A DNA stretch of 64,000 nt from Chionoecetes opilio. Lineage: Eukaryota; Arthropoda; Malacostraca; Decapoda; Majidae. Below the pieces are notes generated by a model, which was given only the letters and a program-made list of their open reading frames with translations, did not search any database and had not been told where the DNA came from. The position numbers were made by a program, and so were the translations under genes. Where the stretch lies: NCBI GenBank assembly GCA_016584305.1, contig JACEEZ010005849.1, positions 66,001 through 130,000 on the forward strand. Direction: 5' to 3'. This document shows positions 56,957 through 64,000 of the stretch, one piece after another. Positions within the stretch are counted from its first letter, which is position 1; every line of letters begins with the position of its first letter.

Positions 56957-57800
56957 TCAAAAAACCATTAAAACAACATTAAACCCATTACAAAAACATT
57001 ACTTAATAACAATTCATATACACATTAATTACAAACATTATACAAAATTATACTAACTCTATACAATACGATATGCATCATATGATAAAATCATGCAACA
57101 TTAAACGAATCGAAACGATAAGATACATATACGATTATAATCAATAACACTTGAATCATTTCTATGACAAGGAATATATGGTAAGGTTTAGGTATTAATA
57201 TATGTGAAATCTAAAGCGCAGATTTTTGAAATGAGTGAATGAAATAAAGAACACGTCAAATTATAATTAATGTAACAATGCAACACTAAACACGTGAATC
57301 GAAAGATGTACAAATAATTATTGTGTATAACCATCTTAAACTAATCAATATCTCAATACTGATTATTGCTTTACCGCATTAATTAAAATTAATTATTCCT
57401 GGACAAAATAAATGAATGAAAACAACTCAACTCATAGTACCTTCATCATAACCAACTAACACGGTGAACTATACCTATATACCAGACTATGTACATCGCT
57501 ACCATAGCATGCTGCTCATTGTCGTCTACATTAAAATCTCTAACCTAAACTACCACATACATCACAAATGTCAAGAATTGAATAATAATATAAAATTTAA
57601 CCATTACATATTACTTTGAATCTCATTACTTGAAATCGAATACATACCAACTAAATTAAAACTATTAACGTTAGCGCACAAATACATCATAAAACAAAGT
57701 TAAATACAACTACATACATTAACGAATCACATAACAACCATATATACATGTATAGCAATAACGAATCTTAACTTTCCTACTTATTATGTTTTACCAAAGT
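56957..57800. other. G-poor AT-rich block
   Basis: On the + strand G is scarce over about 840 bp (CAAAAACATTAC, ACATTAAACG). Frames are closed; no tRNA or mitochondrial gene recognised. Strong strand asymmetry of base composition is the only feature. Confidence 0.5.
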
Positions 57801-58024
57801 AGCACGCAATTCTTCAAACCTATTTTTTAATTCCCATCAACCAAACTCCATTCCACACCTCCTTTTTGTCTCTCCTCCTCTTTGGCGCCTACGAAAAACC
57901 CACCCCTTGACCCCACAATCCAAAAAAACCCTACTTTTCATTATTCCATTTTCACTCCTCCATCCCATTATTTTTCATTCCCTCTCACCCTTACATCACT
58001 GTCCCCTTACTTCCTTTTCCCTTT
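57801..58024. other. C/T-rich spacer
   Basis: Pyrimidine-rich, with CCTCCTTTTTGTCTCTCC and related motifs. The S/P/T-rich frame is not credible. Confidence 0.4.
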
Positions 58025-58135
58025 CCTAACCAGTGATTCAGGAATGAGGCGTGGAGGAAATTCCTCGTTAGCTTATTGGATACTTATGTGTTATTTCATC
58101 TATTCCCTATTAATGTAATTTCTCGCGTTACACTA
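58025..58135 (+). repeat. 0.5-kb repeat module, 3' fragment
   Basis: CCAGTGATTCAGGAATGAGG, CGTGGAGGAAATTCCTCG and TTTCTCGCGTTACAC match the last 110 bp of copy 3. The sharp end at the same place supports a fixed 3' boundary. Confidence 0.75.
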
Positions 58136-58194
58136 TAATTTGGGAACACATCTTTTCACATATGCGCATTACATCTACGCAAACTATCCGCACG

Positions 58195-58266
58195 CGCACA
58201 AACACACACACACATTACACACACATACATAACAAATACACACACACACACACATACACACACATA
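58195..58266. repeat. (CA)n microsatellite
   Basis: CACACA with ATAC and TTAC interruptions. Confidence 0.9.
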
Positions 58267-59510
58267 CCATTTTGCATATCAATGTGTGCATACCAATACG
58301 CGATCTGTCACAAATAACTGAACTAATTTCATGGTCGGCAATCCATTTAGATCACCTTGTTGATGAGTGGTCCCACAGGCGAGTTCAGTGCCCTCATCCA
58401 CCCCGTCCCCCCCCTGTCCTGTGGAGCAGCAAGCACGCCAGGGCATTAGGGGGTATGCACTGTATGATGGCATGGCATTATCTTCCTAGGATCGCTTTTC
58501 CTTGATGACACTATTCGATTAATGCCGGAACTGAACCCTTGACATTTTTCATGATTAAATCCACTTTTCATCTAGATTGGATTTCAAAATTACTCACTAA
58601 AAATATTGAAATGACAATCATGCGTTGGCTAATATTACATAGGCATTATGTAACTCCATAAGTGGTGCAACATGTCCTTACCAGAGGTGTTGTTGATTAC
58701 CGGCATCGACAGAAAACCAGAACTGCCACAAACACGAACACGAAAATTAATTGTGTAACGGTTTTATACACTACGTTTATACTGTTAAGAGGACTATAAT
58801 AAGGAATAAGAGACTAAGCGTGTTGGGTGTTGGGCTTTAGGGCGGACTTGGAGTAAGGCATTCTCACCCAACACCCAACATCATCAGCCAATCCCCGTGC
58901 GTTCGGAAGTGGGAAGTGAATGGGCCCCATTTTCCGCCAAATTAACTTGCGGCGAGTATAGTCTCATACACGCATTCTGGTGGTGAGGAGGGACATAGAT
59001 ATCCATGTGTCTTGTTGAAGATGGTAGTGTATGAGAAGAGCCTGCTGCAATGTTGTGGCGAGCTTGATATTTCGTAGTCCTTGCATACCCAAGAAAACAC
59101 AAAGAAAACACGCCTACGAAAATCAACAATATACTAATGTGAATAATGTCCTTCAGTATCATCAGGAAATTATAACGATGCGATTGTAAAGTTGTGGGTT
59201 TACTAAGATTGACATAAAGACCCGATCGAGACGAGAGATCAAACAAAGCTATGCAGATTACGGACAGACCGGACTACGGCAGACTGACACAAAGCTACAG
59301 GAACTACATGTGCACGTGTATAAGTATCACGGCCTCTTTCTAGCTTCTTATTTTTTCATGCTCATATTATAACGGGCGTGAAGGTAAGGAGACAGGACAG
59401 ACCTGGCAGGAATCTCCCTACTAATTAACTGCCACGTCCCATGACGGTGGTGATCAAAACTGGCTTTTCTCACAGTCATTCCTGCAGTATCACTATTTAC
59501 CAACCCTCCA
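58267..59510. other. Unassigned DNA with small hairpin
   Basis: A hairpin TTGGGTGTTGGG (58824) / ACCCAACACCCAACA (58866-58880) is present. The 120-codon minus-strand frame 58884-59246 has one hydrophobic stretch (ISILLIFVGVFSLCFLG) but no recognised family. The 77-codon frame at 58272 is likewise unassigned. Confidence 0.4.
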
Positions 59511-59513
59511 CAA

Positions 59514-59675
59514 TCGGTTATCTGTAAGAAGTATCAAGGAAAAAGGAGGCACCGGAAAAAGAGCAACCCCAAATCGGTTTTATCGGAAAGAAATTATCAA
59601 GGAAAAAGTAACAGCGAAAAAGAGCAATCTTTTCTCGTTATCAGAAAACGTCTCAAGAAAAAAACGTAACACCTT
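59514..59675 (+). repeat. Tandem repeat, about 61 bp by 2.6 copies
   Basis: ATCGGTTATCTGTAAG, TATCAAGGAAAAAG and GGAAAAAGAGCAA are repeated as ATCGGTTTTATCGG, TATCAAGGAAAAAGTAACAG, CGAAAAAGAGCAA, then TCTCGTTATCAG and CTCAAGAAAAAAACGTAACA. Confidence 0.8.
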
Positions 59676-60070
59676 AAAGTTATAGATTTTGGTTTGATCG
59701 ATAATTTCCTATGACCTTATTTTCCGATTCTTTTTCTTCCTTCTTTCTTTCCATACATTCACGACATCAACATAAGGTAACCTTCCGCTGATGTCCTCAT
59801 GGCAAATCCTCCTCCCTTGAATGCCTGCCTGTGTAGAAACAACCTGCCGGGATCCTTGACAGGTAGTTAATGTCTGGCCGTCGCGAGCTTGAAACACTGA
59901 TTTCCTGCATAGCTTTGCCAGTTGCTCTTTTCCCAGCCAAAATTCACTCGGAATGAGGTGGGGAAGCATTTGCAAGGGAATTAAATCTCTATTATTTAAT
60001 CTCTATTCCCTTGGCCTTTGTGGGGATTATTAGACTATACTTCTATACTATATTGGGCAACCCTTTGAAA
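59676..60070. other. Unassigned, 88-codon minus-strand frame
   Basis: The frame 59709-59975 (minus) reads QMLPHLIPSEFWLGKEQLAK to a KERRKKKNRK end. Composition looks protein-like but no family is recognised, and possible splice sites (TATGCAG/GAAATC, CCGGCAG/GTTG) are unconvincing. Confidence 0.3.
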
Positions 60071-60072
60071 TG

Positions 60073-60532
60073 TTAAGTACGTGTTTTTACGGGAACTGCC
60101 ATACGTGAGCTGATTCCTTTAACAGCTAAAAAAAAGAGGCATTCATACATATTCTGGTATGCCAAATGTCTTTTTTGTTGGGGGGGAAACCCCATTATTT
60201 CTATATTCCGGTAATCTTTAATTACTAACATACGTGCGATAAAACAGATAGCAGCATCATGTTTCTGGATGCCAAATCTTTTCTGCTGAAACTCCCTTAT
60301 CAATTTGTATATTGTGTTGGCAACCGAAAGCAGTGATTTCACCGTCGAATCCATCAGGCATCCATTAAAACTTAGTGCACTTGACCCTGTCACTCGTAGA
60401 GCTTGATGCATCAAAGGCGCCACAGGAAAAACATGGAACAGTTTATCAATGTCCGGTGTGTTGCCGCGTCCCTGAATCCTGCTCCGGGCATAACACGAAA
60501 ACTGTTTAAATAATAATTGTCGTAGTTCTCAG
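60073..60532 (-). CDS. Candidate exon or unrecognised protein-coding frame
   Basis: On the minus strand a frame of about 150 codons stays open from after a TGA near 60532 to 60073. It has a protein-like composition: RGNTPDIDKLFHVFPVAPLM, then SFNGCLMDSTVKSLLSVANT and IYKLIREFQQKRFG. An acceptor-like GGATTCAG precedes GGACGCGG at about 60475. Helical segments and a lone Cys suggest an extracellular-domain piece, but I cannot assign a family. It is on the same strand as the IR exons and 12 kb upstream of them; a link is speculation. It is not obviously a repeat. Confidence 0.3.
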
Positions 60533-60574
60533 TCTGGTTCGGGAAAAAACATAATCCAATATACGTGCAAATGT

Positions 60575-60830
60575 ATAGTATAGTAGTATTGTAGTAGTAG
60601 TAGTAGTATAGTAGTAGTAGTAGTAGTAGTATAGTATAGTAGTAGTAGTAGAGTAGTAGTAAGGATAGAATTGTTAGTTTTAAATAATTATATAGTATAG
60701 TAATACGAAGTATCGGTAGTAGTAGTTTAGTAGCAGTAGTCGTAGTCGTAATAGAAGTATAATAGTAGTAGTGCAGTTGCATAGTAATAATAGTGTGTGG
60801 GGGTGGTGTCCATAGCAGTGGTAGCAGCAG
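60575..60830. repeat. (TAG)n trinucleotide-rich block
   Basis: GTAGTAGTAGTATAG repeated with TATAG interruptions; degenerates after 60670. The Y/L-rich minus frame is its translation. Confidence 0.9.
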
Positions 60831-61497
60831 CAACATAATTTAGTAGTGTTTCTTTAGCAATATTAGCAAGCATTTGAGTTAAAAAGTGATATATGATATA
60901 CAGATATCTTATGACCAGCTATTATGACCGTACAATTTCAGGGAAAACTTTTCTCGCGAATATCGAGCAAATAGGTAAAGATTGGTAAAGAATATAACCA
61001 TCATGATCACAATCTTAAGTAATGTTAGTGAGCGTTATTAGCGAGGATTTTAATATATTCTTCGCTTATTAGAAATTCAGGATTCTGCCCATGGTGTAAT
61101 CTCAGACGGAGATGATCACCTTCCAAGTATTAACAGGGATCAGATAATTTTCCTCGCTGTCCTTTGTGAAATATGTCAGTTTATTTGGACTGTTTTCTTT
61201 AGGTTAGGATTAAATTTATATTATTTTATTCATATATTTGGTTACTGCTGAATTTCTTGAGTTTGTAAGCTACATCATCGCATCTTTCCATATTGGCGTG
61301 AAATTAATTTACATGATCTGCGCAACATCAAAACGGAAAAATGATGTCATTTAATTTGACACTATTTTATAATTTATGTTCTGTTACTATTATTTCTTGA
61401 GGTGGAACGTCATCGCATCACTTCATATTTGCTTGAATTGCTAAGAACATTACGGATAATTTTTGTTGCTACTGCTACCACTTCTATCAACACAGGC
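60831..61497. other. Unassigned DNA with weak direct repeat
   Basis: TTTCTTGAGTTTGTAAGC..CATCATCGCATC (61252-61285) recurs as TTTCTTGAGGTGGAACGTCATCGCATC (61394-61420). ATGATCTGCGCAACATC (61313) recurs as ATGATCTGCTGCGCAACATT (61866), on either side of the foldback element. No gene. Confidence 0.4.
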
Positions 61498-61868
61498 CAC
61501 TAGTCTATTTTTTTTATATGGGGTCACAATGCACTAATAAGCAAGCCCCCTGCTCCCCTTCTATTCTACTGGGCAAGCTGATTGGGGTGCATTCCTCGTA
61601 TCATCACTACCTCCCAACCGATTCACTACTTACAGCGGCCGTGACCACTGGGACAGAGCAATCTTCACTACAGAGGGTGCCAAATCAAACTCCCTCTGTA
61701 GTGAATATTGCTCTGTCCAGTGGTCAGCGCTGTTAATTAGTGAAGATATTGTGATTGGTATGATGAATCGAGTAATGCACCAATCAGCTTTCCCGTAGAA
61801 TGAAGGGGAGGCAGGGGGCGTGGCTCCCTTAGTGCCATTTTGACCATAATAAAAAAATAGACTATATG
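61498..61868. repeat. Foldback (MITE-like) element, 0.37 kb
   Basis: TAGTCTATTTTTTTTATATG near 61501 is inverted at 61846-61866. CCCCCTGC, CCCCTTC, TTCTA and AGCTGATTGG inside the left arm recur inverted at about 61783-61822. The core CCACTGGGACAGAGCAATCT and AGTGAATATTGCTCTGTCCA pair across 61685. Non-coding. Confidence 0.8.
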
Positions 61869-62335
61869 ATCTGCTGCGCAACATTGAACGTAAAAATAAT
61901 AGTCAGTGCGTTTCCGCCTGGACGCCCCAATCATCCCCCGCAACGGACTTTGGGGTTCCTGCAGTTTCGCTTCCCCTCCCGCCAGAGTATCCTGCGCCAC
62001 GCACTCTTTTTTTCTTGACCTGAATGCACCGCGTTAAAGCTGATACGCCCGCTACGGATATAAATAGCATGCCATGATGTATTCCGCTGCAAACTTACTT
62101 ACTTACATCGCATATTTATGATGGGTCCTTTAAACCAACTGTGACATTGGAAAATATTCAGATTGTTTTTCAAATATAGAGTATTTTCACAGCGTTTTTC
62201 CTTATGCGTTACCTTTGTTCGTGTCTATGTTATGTGCATGATACGTATTATGCTAATTTGTATTGAAAAGATAAGTATAAAAGTGCCCTCCTCTCAATCA
62301 CTCCATGCAATGTGTGACCCGAATACACCTATGCG
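61869..62335. other. Unassigned DNA
   Basis: No gene recognised. The CTTACTTACTTAC motif at 62095-62107 is short. Confidence 0.4.
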
Positions 62336-62339
62336 CGCA

Positions 62340-62515
62340 TCCACACACACACACACCCACACAACAACACGACAATATACACCAAAGCCCACACACACCA
62401 CACACCCACACACAACACAGATGGCCACACAGCACACACACACCACACACACAACACACACACACACACACACCACACCACACACACACAGAGACGCACA
62501 CACACACACACTTCG
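62340..62515. repeat. (CA)n microsatellite, interrupted
   Basis: ACACAC with CCACAC, GACGCAC and AGATGGCC interruptions. The 145-247 codon T/H-rich frames run through it and are not genes. Confidence 0.95.
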
Positions 62516-62725
62516 GTGTCGCAACCTTACACTTTCAGACAAACACAACACATGTACACATCACAAACATCAAATACACGTACACACCACTACACCCAAA
62601 CATGAAACATTACACCACATACACTTGGCCAACCTCCCTAAACCAAACACAATCCATCATACAACAACTGGAAAACCCCAAACCAGACTCAGCAAAGTGG
62701 ACTGCCCACCAACTTTCAACTCCTA

Positions 62726-62977
62726 CACTCTCAGAATATTAAGGGTAGAATTGTTACATCGCCACCTCCTACCCTTTTTAACCCTGATGTCCAGGTGGAG
62801 GGTAATGCGGCGATTATACCCTTCATCAACCCTTTATCTACCCTTTTTAGACGAGAAGGGTTTTGGAAAAGAGTATTTTGCGTCGATCCAAAAGGTATAT
62901 TTGTAAGGGTAGAAAAAGGGTAGCCAGTATTTCACACTACAAAATACCCTTTTCCTACCCTTTTTTTTCTAAGAGTG
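62726..62977. mobile_element. 252-bp TA-flanked MITE
   Basis: The ends CACTCTCAGAATATTAAGGG and CCTACCCTTTTTTTTCTAAG, then AGTG, are imperfect inverted repeats of about 22 bp, flanked on both sides by TA (62724-62725, 62978-62979). Internal AAGGGTAG motifs recur. TA duplication and CTCTTAGAAAAAAGGGTA-type ends fit a Tc1/mariner-type non-autonomous family. No coding. Confidence 0.75.
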
Positions 62978-63455
62978 TACTGCGTTCATATGTTCTCCTT
63001 CTTTCCTCTTGTTTCATCCCTCCCTTTCCTCACCTCTCTCTGGTTGAGAAGGGGAGGGACAGAACAAGAGGAAAAAATGAGAAGTATGAAAGAAAATAGA
63101 GTTGCAATTGATGAGCATCCCTCTTCTAGCTTTCCTGAAAAAAAAAAACAAAAAAAAAAAAAAAATGCCTTTTGCTCACCTCGATGGTTGAGGCGAGACC
63201 TTTGGTGGTGCATGTGGCTCTCTTCGGAAGGAAGATTTGATGCCGCTTATACCTTGGAAGTCTGATACTTAAACACGACTTGGAAATCTTTGTCATTCAC
63301 CATATAACTGTTTCTTGCGATCATTTGATTTTATTTAGCAATTTGATTTCCCACAGCTTACAACTTATTTCTTACTTCCTTTTGTTATAACTTCTTTGAA
63401 TTTCCTACTCCTTATTCTCTTTGATTTCCTTCACTTATTTGATTTCTTACAACTT
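62978..63455. other. Unassigned DNA with poly-A tract
   Basis: A-rich run with single C interruptions at 63139-63165. The 96-codon frame at 62975-63265 crosses it and has no recognised domain. Confidence 0.4.
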
Positions 63456-63459
63456 GGGC

Positions 63460-63830
63460 AATAATGTTTGATATTCATTATATGATGTTTTTTTTATTTT
63501 TTTTTTTTTTTACTGAACGCTTTTTTTATGGGCTTTTATTTATAATGGTATTTCTGGGGGAGATGTGTTAAAGGTCCTAAACTTATCTCTCTTAATATAA
63601 TCGATTTTCTGTTTGTTTTTCCTGCGTTTGTTTATTTTTTCCGATTTGAATTTCGACCAACTTACCTTTTCTTCAGCAATAATATTTGATATCTATTATA
63701 TTTTAATGAATCCTCATTTTTTATGTTTATTTTTCTAGGAAGAGGTGTTAAGGTCCTAAACTTCTTTTTTTCTTACATAAACTCAGTTTGTTGGTTTTTC
63801 TGTGTTGGTCTGTTTAAACGGTCACCGAGG
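63460..63830 (+). repeat. Tandem duplication, about 0.2-kb units
   Basis: CAATAATGTTTGATATTCAT, GATGTGTTAAAGGTCCTAAACTT-like and GTTTGTTTTTCCTGCGTTTG (63460-63630) recur as CAATAATATTTGATATCTAT, GGTGTTAAGGTCCTAAACTT and TTGGTTTTTCTGTGTTGGTC (63677-63815). Confidence 0.8.
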
Positions 63831-64000
63831 CACAGCATGCAACAGCCACACAGCTTCAACCTCCACGGCTGCATCGATCCCCCAACACCTGACCAGGACA
63901 CATCCCTTGCTCGCCAACCTTGAGCTTGTGTTTGCTATTTTGCCTAGTGACCCAGAGTCTTTGTTTTCGTGACGCTGGTCGTGTAGGAGTCACTTGTCAG
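63831..64000. other. Unassigned window end
   Basis: Ordinary-complexity sequence; no recognised gene before the window stops. Confidence 0.4.

Noticed and set aside
62163..62906. 247-codon frame
   Set aside because: The Thr/His-rich centre is the CA microsatellite and the rest overlaps a MITE.

Overview
The window is nuclear DNA from an arthropod, most likely a decapod crustacean. The evidence is a recognisable arthropod ionotropic receptor (IR) exon with intron-style flanks, several invertebrate LINE and LTR retrotransposon families, many foldback and MITE-like elements, and a very heavy load of simple repeats (CT/GA, CA/GT, ATT, TAG, AT). It has no bacterial gene organisation, no rRNA, no functional tRNA and no CRISPR array. 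Nearly all long open frames are spurious translations of microsatellites or homopolymer runs.

Layout: 0-6 kb holds three foldback elements (376-601, about 1959-2400, and a 1.46-kb one at 4451-5911), a possible mitochondrial-presequence exon (3660-3760) and an ATT-rich block. 6-16 kb is nested mobile DNA: a short interspersed family starting GCAAAGCC with a 0.9-kb TIR element inside it, a degenerate LINE reverse transcriptase, a CR1-like LINE 3' end, a LINE ORF1 relic with a 101-bp insertion, and a second LINE RT split by a 1.25-kb TTAA-flanked insertion. 16-21 kb has a 16-bp minisatellite, a 2.5-kb TIR-bounded element carrying an uncharacterised protein family, and a MULE-like transposase relic. 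20.7-24.6 kb is a head-to-tail array of the GCAAAGCC family.

From about 24 kb to 39 kb the bases become progressively made of homopolymer runs, and 35.3-37.6 kb is almost entirely runs. I read this as poor consensus rather than biology. Decayed LINE, SINE and interspersed copies are still recognisable through it. Milder patches recur at 42-44, 50 and 53.9-56.3 kb.

The best host gene signal is two minus-strand exons of one probable IR (48594-48735, then 39473-39737), in the right order for an intron-rich gene of more than 9 kb. 51.1-52.8 kb holds a deleted Ty3/gypsy-like element with an SGNH-hydrolase-like frame 5' of gag, then gag, a single TAG, and the integrase C-terminal tail in the same frame. 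53.4-58.1 kb contains repeated copies of a roughly 0.5-kb module. The last 4 kb has a foldback element, CA repeats, a 252-bp TA-flanked MITE and a tandem duplication.

The strongest candidates for something not well described are the TIR-bounded element with its unclassified protein (16461-18957) and the SGNH-like domain attached to a gypsy-type gag (51209-52741).
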